Below the pieces are notes generated by a model, which was not told the DNA's origin, did no database searches, and saw nothing but the letters and a program-made list of their open reading frames with translations. A stretch of DNA of 64,000 bases from an uncultured Lachnotalea sp. GTDB taxonomy: Bacteria > Bacillota > Clostridia > Lachnospirales > Lachnospiraceae. Both the position numbers and the translations under genes were made by a program. The stretch is from positions 1-64,000 of the forward strand of contig CAMSZT010000018.1 in NCBI GenBank assembly GCA_947066815.1. The letters are read 5' to 3'. Numbering within the stretch: position 1 is the stretch's first letter; every line of letters starts with the position of its first letter. This document shows, one piece after another, positions 43,078-51,484 of this stretch.

Positions 43078-43757
43078 TTGGATTTTACAACTACACCGTG
43101 GTCCTTACCTATGTAAGCCTTATCTCTTCCGTGTTCGGAATGACCCAGGCGATCCACGGGCACTTTAAGACCGCCATCTTCTGCCTGGCTCTCTCGGGCT
43201 TATGCGACATGTTCGACGGCAAGATCGCCCGCACCAAGAAGGACCGCACCGAGGACGAGAAAGCGTTCGGGATCCAGATCGACTCCCTCTGCGACATGGT
43301 CTGTTTCGGCGCCTTCCCCGCCCTGATCTGCTATCTCCTGGGCGTCCGGGGTATTCTGGGCCTGCTCATCATTTCCATCTACTGCGTCTGCTCCGTCGTC
43401 CGTCTTGCCTTCTTCAACGTACTGGAGGGAAAAAGGCAGCAGACGGAAGGCGGCGCTAACCACTACTATCACGGGCTTCCCATCACCTCCATGTCGGTAG
43501 TCCTGCCCCTGATCTTCATGACCCAGTTCTTCCTGCCGGACTTTGTATTCCTGGTCTTATTACATATCGTCCTCCTGGTGGTCGGGATCCTGTTCGTGGT
43601 GGATTTCCGCTTCCGAAAACCAAATAACAGGACTCTGGCCGTGCTTGTATCCGTCGTGGCGGCCGCCCTGGCAGCTCTGGTGATCTACAGTACCTTCCGG
43701 GTCCCGAGGCAGTCCCAGGACAGCAGCCCCATCATCGACAAGATCTTCGAGGAGTGA
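43074..43757 (+). CDS. pssA: CDP-diacylglycerol-serine O-phosphatidyltransferase
   Basis: PssA joins CDP-diacylglycerol and serine into phosphatidylserine. The 227-residue membrane protein has the CDP-alcohol phosphatidyltransferase motif CDMFDGKIARTKK followed by GIQIDSLCDMVCFG, matching D-x2-DG-x2-AR-x(n)-G-x3-D-x3-D. About six to eight membrane helices follow. The type is inferred from the psd gene next to it; the fold alone would also fit other CDP-alcohols. It overlaps the flippase-like gene and precedes psd by 14 bp. Confidence 0.9.
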   Translation: MIGFYNYTVVLTYVSLISSVFGMTQAIHGHFKTAIFCLALSGLCDMFDGKIARTKKDRTEDEKAFGIQIDSLCDMVCFGAFPALICYLLGVRGILGLLIISIYCVCSVVRLAFFNVLEGKRQQTEGGANHYYHGLPITSMSVVLPLIFMTQFFLPDFVFLVLLHIVLLVVGILFVVDFRFRKPNNRTLAVLVSVVAAALAALVIYSTFRVPRQSQDSSPIIDKIFEE

Positions 43758-43771
43758 CGGAGGGTAGATTG

Positions 43772-44653
43772 ATGATTTACAGATTGCGGAATGGAAATGA
43801 GATTCGAGGCAATGAATGGCAGGACCGGTTTTTATCGCTCCTCTATGGCACGCTTCCCGGGCGGACGGCGGTGCGGCTCCTGATCCGGCCCACGGTCTCC
43901 AGGATCGGCGGCGCCTTTTTGGGAAGTCCCCTCTCCCGCCCCCTGATCCGCCCCTTTGTGAAAAAAAATCACATCGATCTCAGTCTGTTCAAGCCGGAAC
44001 GATACTCGTCCTACAACGCTTTTTTCACCAGAAAGATCCGGGACGGCCTGCGTCCCTTCGACGCAGACCCCTCCCGTCTGGCCAGCCCCTGCGACGCAAA
44101 GCTTACGGTCTTTCCCATTTCGGAGGACGGACAGTTCCTGATCAAGCAGACGCCTTACACGGCAAAAAGCCTTTTGAGGGACGGCAGGCTGGCCGGCCGC
44201 TACTATGGCGGGCAGGCCCTCATCTTTCGCCTGACAGTGGACGACTACCATCACTACTTCTATCCCGACGACGGGAGGAAAAGCCCGAACCGGGTCATTC
44301 CCGGCGTCCTCCACACGGTAAATCCCGCCGCAAACGATGTCTTTCCCATCTACAAAGAAAATTCCAGACAGTACTGTCTCATAAAGACTTCCGCCTTCGG
44401 CACGGTCCTTATGATGGAGGTGGGCGCCCTGATGGTGGGAAAGATCAAAAACCGCCATCCGGAGGCCATGGCCGTATCCCGCGGAATGGAAAAAGGATAC
44501 TTTGAATTCGGCGGCTCCACCGTGATCCTTCTCCTGGAACCGGACGCGGCAGTCCTTGACAGTGACATTCTGGCAAACAGCCGTGAGGGGGTCGAGACTG
44601 TCGTGAAGGCCGGGGAGGGGATAGGATGTTCATTATTGACGAGGAGAGGGTGA
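43772..44653 (+). CDS. psd: Phosphatidylserine decarboxylase proenzyme
   Basis: Psd decarboxylates phosphatidylserine to phosphatidylethanolamine with a pyruvoyl cofactor made by self-cleavage. The 293-residue protein has SPCDAKLTVFPI near residue 100, VDDYHHYFYPDDG with the family His residues, and the self-cleavage site FGGSTVILLLEP (G-S bond, GGST variant of LGST) near residue 252. I chose ATG 43772 with GGAGGG seven nt upstream over the GTG that overlaps the pssA stop. It completes a PE synthesis route with pssA. A long palindrome covers its stop codon. Confidence 0.93.
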   Translation: MIYRLRNGNEIRGNEWQDRFLSLLYGTLPGRTAVRLLIRPTVSRIGGAFLGSPLSRPLIRPFVKKNHIDLSLFKPERYSSYNAFFTRKIRDGLRPFDADPSRLASPCDAKLTVFPISEDGQFLIKQTPYTAKSLLRDGRLAGRYYGGQALIFRLTVDDYHHYFYPDDGRKSPNRVIPGVLHTVNPAANDVFPIYKENSRQYCLIKTSAFGTVLMMEVGALMVGKIKNRHPEAMAVSRGMEKGYFEFGGSTVILLLEPDAAVLDSDILANSREGVETVVKAGEGIGCSLLTRRG

Positions 44654-44800
44654 CAGGATGCTTTCCATCGCAGACACGGCGGCAAAAACCGCCGCCTACC
44701 GTCTGCTCACGGAAACACCTGTCACCCTCTCCTCTGACTTTTCACAGACACGGCAGTGCCTATCGTCTGCTCATGGAAACATCTGGCTCCTTCTCCTCTG
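44641..44800. repeat. Nested palindrome and degenerate second copy between psd and the histidine kinase
   Basis: GAGGAGAGGGTGACAGG (44641-44657) and its perfect complement (44718-44734) form 17-bp arms. Inside, TTTCC/GGAAA, GCAGAC/GTCTGC and GGCGG/CCGCC pair in turn, so the 94-bp unit folds into one long hairpin; the psd stop lies in the left arm. A second partial copy of the right half (CAGACACGGC to CTCCTCTG, 44745-44800) follows without the GGCGG stem. It may be a bidirectional terminator or a short repeat; U runs are weak on both sides. Confidence 0.6.
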
Positions 44801-44813
44801 TTTATTTTATATT

Positions 44814-47800
44814 TTATGCAGTCTGCTCCCTCAGTACTTTGCTCAGGGTCGCAAGAAGCTTCTCCACGTCGATGGGCTTGGCGATATGGCCGTTCATCCC
44901 GCAAGCCAGGGCCGCCCGTCTGTCCTCCTCAAACGCATTGGCCGTCATAGCCAGGATCGGCACACTGGCCAGTTCTCTGTTTTTCAGATCCCGGATAAGT
45001 CTGGCCGCCTCATGACCGTTCATCACCGGCATCTGGACATCCATCAGTACCAGCTGATAATAACCAGGCTCGGAAACGCTTATCATCTCTACGGCTTCCT
45101 TTCCGTTCCCCACCACATCCACGGTAAAGCCTGCATCTGTCAGGATCTCCGACGCGATCTCCTGGTTCAGTTCATTGTCCTCCGCCAGAAGGATCCGCCC
45201 GGCCCGGATCTTCTCCATCCCCTCTCTGGCCTTCTCCTTGATCCCCTCCTCCCCATTGACAATGGAATAAAGACAGCTCCGAAGTTCCGACAAAAACAGC
45301 GGCTTGCTGCAGAATGCGGTGACGCCGGCTTCCTTTGCCTCCTCCTCGATATCCGTCCAGTCATAGGCTGTCAGGACGATCACCGGCACATCCTCTTTCA
45401 TTTCCTTCCGGATCCGTCTCGTGACCTCGATCCCGTTCATATCCGGCAGGAACCAGTCAATGATGCAGACCTTGTATCCGTCTCCCCGCATCAGCGCCTG
45501 CTGGGCACGGAGGAGCGCCTCTTTTCCGGACATGGTCCACTCCGCCCGCATCCCGATCTGCCCCAGCATATACGACACACTGTCACAGGTATTGAAATCG
45601 TCGTCCACCACCAGCGCCCGGCAGTTTTTGAGCTCCGGAATGTCCATCGGTTCCTTTTCCGACAGATCCAGACGGAACGTAAAGGAGACCAAAAACTCCG
45701 TCCCGACTCCCTCCCTGCTCTTCACCTCGATGGTTCCATTCATCATGTCCACGATGTTTTTTGTGATGGCCATCCCGAGACCGGTACCCTGGATCCCGCT
45801 GATGGTCGTATTCTTCTCCCGCTCAAAAGGCTCGAAAATATGGGAAATGAACTCCTCGCTCATGCCGATCCCCGTATCCCGGATATGGAACTCATAATTG
45901 GCATATCCCTCGGGCGCCCCGGCCTTCTCGATGATCCGCATAGTGATGATCCCGCCCACACCGGTATATTTGATGGCGTTGCCCAGCAGGTTTAACAGCA
46001 CCTGATTCAGCCGGAGCTTGTCGCAGTAGATCTCTTCGTCAAATACATCCACCGTGTCAATATAAAACTCCAGCTGTTTGGCATGGATATCCGCCTGCAC
46101 GATATTTCGGAGCCCGTGGAGGATATCCGGCAGACAGCATGGCTTTTCCTCCAGGTGCATCTTTCCGCTCTCGATCCGGCTCATATCCAGCACGTCGTTG
46201 ATAAGGCTCAGCAGATGATTTCCGGATGTCATGATCTTCTTCAGATACTCCTTCACCTGCTCCTGGCGCTCGATATGGGTAAGCGCCAGCGCCGTAAAGC
46301 CAACGATAGCATTCATGGGCGTGCGGATATCATGGGACATATTGGAAAGGAATGCACTCTTGGCCTTGTTCGCCCGGTTGGCCTGCATCAGCGCATTCTC
46401 CAAAAGGTTCTTCTGTTCCATCTCATTGCGGATTTCCTCGTCCACACTGCGGAAGCCCAGCACGATCCCTCTGTTCTCCGTCCACTCCCCCGCGCGTACC
46501 ACCTTGATCTGAAAATATCTCACATCTTCATTCTTTACGGTACGATAATTCTTATAGCACAGTCTCTCCTGGGCCAGCTCCCGCTTTAAGCCCTCCCGGC
46601 AGATAAATTCCCGGACCTCGTCCCGGTCGTCCTCATGGACAAACGCCTCTATGTAACGCTCCATGCTCTCTTCCAGGGAGAGTTCCCCCGCGAAGATCTC
46701 CTCCAGAAGGCCGTCGCCGTCCTCCTCATGGCGGATCCGGTTCCCCATCCCCGTATCCAGGTCAAAACAGCAGACCAGAGTATAATCAATGCTCAGGGCA
46801 TGGACCAACTCCATCTGCCGTCTCTCATGCTCCTTCTCCTGCAGCTTCTGGGCCGTACAATCCAAGAGGAACCGCTGATAAAACCGTTCCCCGTCCTCCT
46901 CCATAAGCTTGATGTTTCCCATCACATGCAGGATGTCCCCGTTCTTATGCTGAACACGGTATTCTATGCTTACACTGTCGCCTTCTCTCTGAAGCTCCGT
47001 GATCGCCTTCCTGAGATGCGGCTTATCCTCATCCAGAACAGAGTTCGCCACCATGGCAAATCCGTCCTCCTCCAGCTCCTCCTGGGATCCATAGCCTAAG
47101 ATCTCAAGAGCCGCCCGGTTGACGCTCAAGATCCGGGATCCGTCCATGGTATGGCACATCACGCCGCAGTCCATGGTCGTAAAGATCGCCTCCAGGGTAC
47201 GGTTTTTCTGCATGATCTCCTGCTCGTAGGCCCGCTCCTGAGTCACGTCGATGGCCACGCCCACCGTGCCCATCACACTTCCGTCCAGATCATAGAGGGG
47301 AGACTTATAGGTAGTCAGAAGCTTTGTCCCGTCCCCGGTCTGGACACACTCCTCCGATATGCAGGTCTCCTGCTTCGTCATCACGATCCGTTCCGACTCG
47401 ATACAGGCCGGATCGTCCTCCTCCACGTCCCAGATATAAGCGTGGCCGCGGCCCTCCACCTGCTCCTTCGTCTTGCTCACAGTCCTGCAGAAGCTGTCGT
47501 TGACCTTCTCATGGATGCCGTCCTTGTCCTTATACCAGATCAGGTTGGGAATATTGTTGATGGTGGCCTCCAAGTAATGGCTGGTCTGCCAGGCATCCTT
47601 TTTCTCCCTGCAGGCCCTCTGCCACCGCAAAAAACGAAATCGGATCTCGTCATCCGTCATGGGAAGCTTCCAGATATCCGCGATCTCTGCCAGAAGCGCT
47701 CCTGCCTCATCCGCCGACCACACCGGCCACCGGGAGGACGCTTCGTCCGTCAGCAGGATGAGCTCCGCATCCCGGCGCTTTCCTGACGCCAGCTTCCAAA

Positions 47801-47990
47801 GCTCCCTGTCCGCTCCCTCTCCCTGCAGATTCGCAAAGATCACATCAGCCGACGACAAAAACGCCTCGTCCGCCCTTTCACTCCAAACAAACTCGTGGGT
47901 AAAATGCGCAGACGGAGCGGTCTCCTTTATCACTTCAAATGCCCTGCAGTGCTGTCCGGCAAAATAGAAATGCAGATGACAATGATACAT
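44814..47990 (-). CDS. Hybrid sensor histidine kinase with PAS domains and two receivers
   Basis: The 1058-residue protein has no clear membrane segment. Order: an N-terminal divergent receiver-like region (about 1-120), PAS (138-252, YLEATINNIPNLIWYKDKDG), PAS (263-385), a PAS-like region (395-515), a histidine kinase with H553 in FLSNMSHDIRTPMN, the ATPase (LLGNAIKYT, DTGIGM, GTGLGMAI), receiver 1 (790-915, phosphoacceptor D845 in CIIDWFLPDMNG) and receiver 2 (932-1055, LLAEDNELNQ with LVLMDVQMPVMNG). All catalytic residues are present. No output gene is adjacent, and two receivers suggest a phosphorelay. A near-perfect promoter lies upstream. Signal unknown. Confidence 0.92.
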   Translation of the reverse strand: MYHCHLHFYFAGQHCRAFEVIKETAPSAHFTHEFVWSERADEAFLSSADVIFANLQGEGADRELWKLASGKRRDAELILLTDEASSRWPVWSADEAGALLAEIADIWKLPMTDDEIRFRFLRWQRACREKKDAWQTSHYLEATINNIPNLIWYKDKDGIHEKVNDSFCRTVSKTKEQVEGRGHAYIWDVEEDDPACIESERIVMTKQETCISEECVQTGDGTKLLTTYKSPLYDLDGSVMGTVGVAIDVTQERAYEQEIMQKNRTLEAIFTTMDCGVMCHTMDGSRILSVNRAALEILGYGSQEELEEDGFAMVANSVLDEDKPHLRKAITELQREGDSVSIEYRVQHKNGDILHVMGNIKLMEEDGERFYQRFLLDCTAQKLQEKEHERRQMELVHALSIDYTLVCCFDLDTGMGNRIRHEEDGDGLLEEIFAGELSLEESMERYIEAFVHEDDRDEVREFICREGLKRELAQERLCYKNYRTVKNEDVRYFQIKVVRAGEWTENRGIVLGFRSVDEEIRNEMEQKNLLENALMQANRANKAKSAFLSNMSHDIRTPMNAIVGFTALALTHIERQEQVKEYLKKIMTSGNHLLSLINDVLDMSRIESGKMHLEEKPCCLPDILHGLRNIVQADIHAKQLEFYIDTVDVFDEEIYCDKLRLNQVLLNLLGNAIKYTGVGGIITMRIIEKAGAPEGYANYEFHIRDTGIGMSEEFISHIFEPFEREKNTTISGIQGTGLGMAITKNIVDMMNGTIEVKSREGVGTEFLVSFTFRLDLSEKEPMDIPELKNCRALVVDDDFNTCDSVSYMLGQIGMRAEWTMSGKEALLRAQQALMRGDGYKVCIIDWFLPDMNGIEVTRRIRKEMKEDVPVIVLTAYDWTDIEEEAKEAGVTAFCSKPLFLSELRSCLYSIVNGEEGIKEKAREGMEKIRAGRILLAEDNELNQEIASEILTDAGFTVDVVGNGKEAVEMISVSEPGYYQLVLMDVQMPVMNGHEAARLIRDLKNRELASVPILAMTANAFEEDRRAALACGMNGHIAKPIDVEKLLATLSKVLREQTA

Positions 47991-48029
47991 TTCTCTTTCC
48001 TCCCATGCATGTAAATGACTCTATATGCT

Positions 48030-48058
48030 ATTTTAGCAATCATACAGGGGGATGTCAA
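48030..48058 (-). promoter_or_regulatory. Sigma-A promoter of the hybrid kinase, overlapping the upstream stop
   Basis: The minus strand reads TTGACA, 17 bp, TAAAAT, with the -10 about 40 bp before the kinase ATG. The -35 includes the TGA stop of the upstream sugar-isomerase-like gene, so the promoter is embedded in the end of that gene. Confidence 0.8.
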
Positions 48059-49020
48059 TGAAAGAATTCGGCGCTGTCCCCCTCATGTCTTAAACAGGAG
48101 GAAAAATACTGCCCGATCCTGGCGATCAGCGCAAGTACATCTGCTTTCATCTCCTCCGGAAAGGAAGTAAGTACAGGCGCCGTCTCAAAACTCAGCGTTC
48201 CACTGAACCGTATGTCCTTTAATCCCCGCAAAAATCCGGCCCAGTCCGTCGAGGGCCGGTTCTCCCTGGTCCTTGTGAATGTAAACGGGATCTGATGCAG
48301 ATCAGAAATACCGTCATTATCATGGATATGTAAAACCTTGACCCTCGCTCCGAGAGTCGTAAGAAACTGTTCAAAATCCAGCCCTACCAGATTGGCATGT
48401 CCCGTATCAAAACAGAAGCCGAGGACCTCGGCCCGATATTTTTCATTCATCCGGTCGATCCGGCCTGCCGCCTTTTTCGCATCACAGCAAGGCCCCTCTG
48501 TGAGACGGCCTCCGGTCCCGTCATAAAGGTTTTCAATACACAGGGTAATCCCCATCTCCTTCGCCTCAGGCGCCAGAAAATCCAAAAATCCCTCCGTCTG
48601 TTTCCATTCCTGCTCCTCGTTTCCCAGGAAATAAGCCAGCTTGAGCCCGTGCACTACAAGATACGGACAGCCAAAAAAAGCACAGACCTCCAGACTCTTT
48701 TTGGCTACCGTCTTTCGGAGATACTCATTGAGCTCCGGACTTCCCTTCGGCACATAGACCGGATATGGCATGTGCATCTGGTTCACTGTGATCCCTGCTG
48801 CTGCCGCCGCGTATTTATGAGGAGTGAAGAAGGCCTCCAGCTCCGAAATGCTCCTGTCAAAAAAAGTATTGATCTTTCCCTGATAGACCGCCTCATTTTG
48901 AAGATACCCGTTCAGGCTGAAATCCGCACAGGAAAAGCCTGTGCGCGCAAGCAGCGCAAAGCCCTCCTCCGGATGGCTGTCAGTCACTGCGTTTTTTGTC
49001 TGGACTCCGATCTGCAACAT
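48055..49020 (-). CDS. Sugar-phosphate isomerase/epimerase-like TIM-barrel protein
   Basis: The 321-residue protein is of the xylose-isomerase-like/AP endonuclease 2 TIM-barrel type. Metal ligands are in place: Glu in ITLCIENLYDG, Asp/His in FCFDTGHANLVG, His/Asp in VLHIHDNDG and Glu in GTLSFETA. The family isomerises or epimerises sugars or polyols. ATG 49020 (MLQIGVQTKNAV) has AGGAGG; the track start lies 18 codons upstream in the preceding gene, with which it overlaps by 41 bp. It is the last gene of the glycan operon and a paralogue of the TIM barrel just upstream. Substrate unknown; a sugar or polyol for the polymer is likely. Confidence 0.8.
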   Translation of the reverse strand: MLQIGVQTKNAVTDSHPEEGFALLARTGFSCADFSLNGYLQNEAVYQGKINTFFDRSISELEAFFTPHKYAAAAAGITVNQMHMPYPVYVPKGSPELNEYLRKTVAKKSLEVCAFFGCPYLVVHGLKLAYFLGNEEQEWKQTEGFLDFLAPEAKEMGITLCIENLYDGTGGRLTEGPCCDAKKAAGRIDRMNEKYRAEVLGFCFDTGHANLVGLDFEQFLTTLGARVKVLHIHDNDGISDLHQIPFTFTRTRENRPSTDWAGFLRGLKDIRFSGTLSFETAPVLTSFPEEMKADVLALIARIGQYFSSCLRHEGDSAEFFH

Positions 49021-50266
49021 CTTTCCTCCTGTTTTCCAGCCGGTCAAAATAAAACGACGGCATGTATTCGTCATTAAAAAACGCGATCCGGTTGCGGATC
49101 CCCATATCCTTCAGCTGCCTCTCGATCTCCCGATAATAGATATTGCAGATGAAGATCACGCAGCTCTCCGGCAGATCCCGGAGGCTTTCCGGAGTTTTCA
49201 CCGTGAGTCCGCAAAACTCCGTTCCCCAAAGTCCGGGATCATTGTCACAGGTAAAGAGGGGCGGATACTGATTCCCATAGCACTTCATATAATTGCGGCA
49301 CATATTCCCCGCGCCGAAAAGGACGATGGAAGAGCTGTCCCTTAACAGTTTCTCGATCTCGACCTGCCACCGGAAAAATCCTGCCGTCTCTCTGGCCAGC
49401 TTAAGGAGCGGCGGCCGCAGAAGGGGCGAAAAGGCAGACGCCGTATCTGCAAGATCCAGGATCAACTGACCGTCAAAACCGATTTCCCGCAGGCCTCGGA
49501 TCAGTCCCAGCCAGTCGGTCTGCGGCTTCCCGCGGGACACACAGGTAAAGGGAAGAGCCGACATTTCTTTCTGTCCGTCCCCGTCCCGCAGAATGACCGC
49601 CTTTATGCGGCTTCCAAGCGCACCCGCAAAATCCTGCATATTCTGCCCGCACAGGCTGCAGGTCCCCACGTCCATGCAGAAACCGAACCGCTCTTCCCCG
49701 GCCTCTACATTGAGCCGGTCGACCCAGGAGGCGGCCTCTCCGGGATCTGAACAGATCCCGCGGATAAGGTGCCCGTCATGGTCACGGCACAGGTTTTCCA
49801 GAAGGATCGTCACCTGGTTTTCCCTGGCCGCCGGAAGCAGAGCCAGATAAAACTCCCGGTTTGCCTCCCACACCTCCCCCCGGGGCAGGCCGGAAAAAAG
49901 AGGCTTTACGATAAGCGTTTCACAGCCGGCTTCACCGCAGAGACAGAGACTTTCCTCCGCCAGGGAAAACAGCAGGCCGCAAGAATCTCTGCGCTTTGTA
50001 TCCGGCAGCAGCCAGGGGGCGCGGGCAGCCGGAGTACAAAGGCCGGCCCCATGGTATTTTGACAAATGGGCGGCAACGGCGGCATATTTTTCAGAAAAAC
50101 CCGGCAAAGAGAGCGTCCCGCTCTCCATGGTCTCCAAAGCCCACGGGGAGCAAAAGGAGGCCAGATCCAGCAGGATATTTTCAAATCCTGCCTTTTTTAG
50201 GTCCTGGATCCCCTGGCCCGGATGGTCGATCCCCACGATCCCCGACGGTGCACAAATGATATCCAC
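48980..50266 (-). CDS. Divergent TIM-barrel protein fused to a Rossmann-like module
   Basis: The 428-residue protein pairs a TIM barrel (about 1-290) with a C-terminal Rossmann-like module (310-400: SIVLFGAGNMCRNY, then FTCDNDPGLWG). It is a tandem paralogue of the next gene (LGLIRGLREIGFDGQLIL against WAGFLRGLKDIRFSGTLS). The metal ligands have changed: FDTGHAN reads CMDVGTCS, LHIHDND reads VILRDGDG, and the last Glu site reads LILDLAD. So it is probably not a normal isomerase. It overlaps the next gene by 41 bp and likely works with it. The ATG follows CAGGAGG. Confidence 0.72.
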   Translation of the reverse strand: MDIICAPSGIVGIDHPGQGIQDLKKAGFENILLDLASFCSPWALETMESGTLSLPGFSEKYAAVAAHLSKYHGAGLCTPAARAPWLLPDTKRRDSCGLLFSLAEESLCLCGEAGCETLIVKPLFSGLPRGEVWEANREFYLALLPAARENQVTILLENLCRDHDGHLIRGICSDPGEAASWVDRLNVEAGEERFGFCMDVGTCSLCGQNMQDFAGALGSRIKAVILRDGDGQKEMSALPFTCVSRGKPQTDWLGLIRGLREIGFDGQLILDLADTASAFSPLLRPPLLKLARETAGFFRWQVEIEKLLRDSSSIVLFGAGNMCRNYMKCYGNQYPPLFTCDNDPGLWGTEFCGLTVKTPESLRDLPESCVIFICNIYYREIERQLKDMGIRNRIAFFNDEYMPSFYFDRLENRRKDVADRSPDKKRSD

Positions 50267-50308
50267 TCTCCATTCCTCCTGTTTCCATAGATTTCGCGTC
50301 TTTGTTCC

Positions 50309-51484
50309 TTACACAACGGCCGGTTCCCGCCACAAAATACATTCTTCTGCGATCCCCCGCTCTATCAGTTCTTTTTTGATCTCTTCCGCAACCGATCTCT
50401 TCTTTACCGCGATGACAATATGATCATATTCACATTCCGCCAGCGTTTCAGGCGCCGATACGGGAAAATTATGTTCCGCGCACTGCTCCCAGTTTTTGTC
50501 CACCCATGCGGCTATCTGCAACAGGTTCTGCCGGTGGATCTGTCTGTAGTAGCGCACGCCGATCGTTCCCGCGCCGTACAGAGCGATCCGGCTCCCCGGC
50601 TCCAGCTCCGAAAAAGGAAAGACATAACCCGTGATCTGGGCGTCGGCCGAGAACCCCATAAAGGAAGGGATAAAATACATGCGGGAAACCAGGAACAGCT
50701 CCAGTTGATATTTCAGGCTTTCTTCTTCGGGATGTCCCTCAAAGGCCCTTCCTAACGACAGATACAGTTTGTTCAGATCGCTCATGAAGTTTTGATTCAC
50801 GGTCTGTATGATCGAAGCGGGATTCTGCCGGTAGTAATAATAGCTCCTGTGAGTAACCCGGATCCCCCCCGCTTTTAAAATGTAGCGGAACAGAAGATCC
50901 CTGTCTTCGGAATATACGATAGAGGGATCAATGTCTTCGATCACGTCCCGGACAATGTCCGTCCGGTACAATTTCCCGCATAAATATGGCTGCACTCCCG
51001 CCACGAAACGGTTCTCATAAGAGATCATATTTTCAATAAAATATTTTTTCTCCGTTTCTGTACTGTAAATATTTTCCTGAAACGCGTCCGTCCAGATCAC
51101 ATATCCCCCGGAGCCGGTGTCGCGCCGGTACCCGGACGTCAGAAGATCGCACTTTCCTATATTTTCCACAAAAAAGGCAGCCATCCCGGGATCGACCGTA
51201 TCGTCCGCATCTACAAAACAGAGATATTCTCCCTCTGCGGTCCGGACCCCGTTCCTCCTTGCCCCTGCCGCTCCCATATTCTCCTGATGGAGCACCCGGA
51301 CCCTGGGATCCTTTTGCGCAAAGGCGTCGCACCTCTCTGCAGAACCATCCGTAGATCCGTCGTCGACCAGGATGATATCCAGGTTTTCATAGCTCTGGCC
51401 CGCAATGCTTCCCAGGCATTCCTTGAAATAGCCCCCCGCATTATATACGGGGACAATGACAGAAACAAGCGGCTTATCCTTCAT
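50309..51484 (-). CDS. GT2 glycosyltransferase with C-terminal Rossmann-like module
   Basis: The 391-residue protein has a GT-A family 2 domain (about 4-225): LVSVIVPVYNAGGYF, ILVDDGSTDGSAE, the DxD-like FVDADDTVD and a late YSEDRDLLF. The C-terminal module (298-382) reads SRIALYGAGTIGVRYY, then AAWVDKN. It should transfer one sugar from a nucleotide sugar to the growing glycan. ATG 51484 has GAGGAAGGTG nearby; it overlaps the upstream gene by 11 bp, so they are coupled. The donor sugar cannot be told from sequence. Confidence 0.82.
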   Translation of the reverse strand: MKDKPLVSVIVPVYNAGGYFKECLGSIAGQSYENLDIILVDDGSTDGSAERCDAFAQKDPRVRVLHQENMGAAGARRNGVRTAEGEYLCFVDADDTVDPGMAAFFVENIGKCDLLTSGYRRDTGSGGYVIWTDAFQENIYSTETEKKYFIENMISYENRFVAGVQPYLCGKLYRTDIVRDVIEDIDPSIVYSEDRDLLFRYILKAGGIRVTHRSYYYYRQNPASIIQTVNQNFMSDLNKLYLSLGRAFEGHPEEESLKYQLELFLVSRMYFIPSFMGFSADAQITGYVFPFSELEPGSRIALYGAGTIGVRYYRQIHRQNLLQIAAWVDKNWEQCAEHNFPVSAPETLAECEYDHIVIAVKKRSVAEEIKKELIERGIAEECILWREPAVV

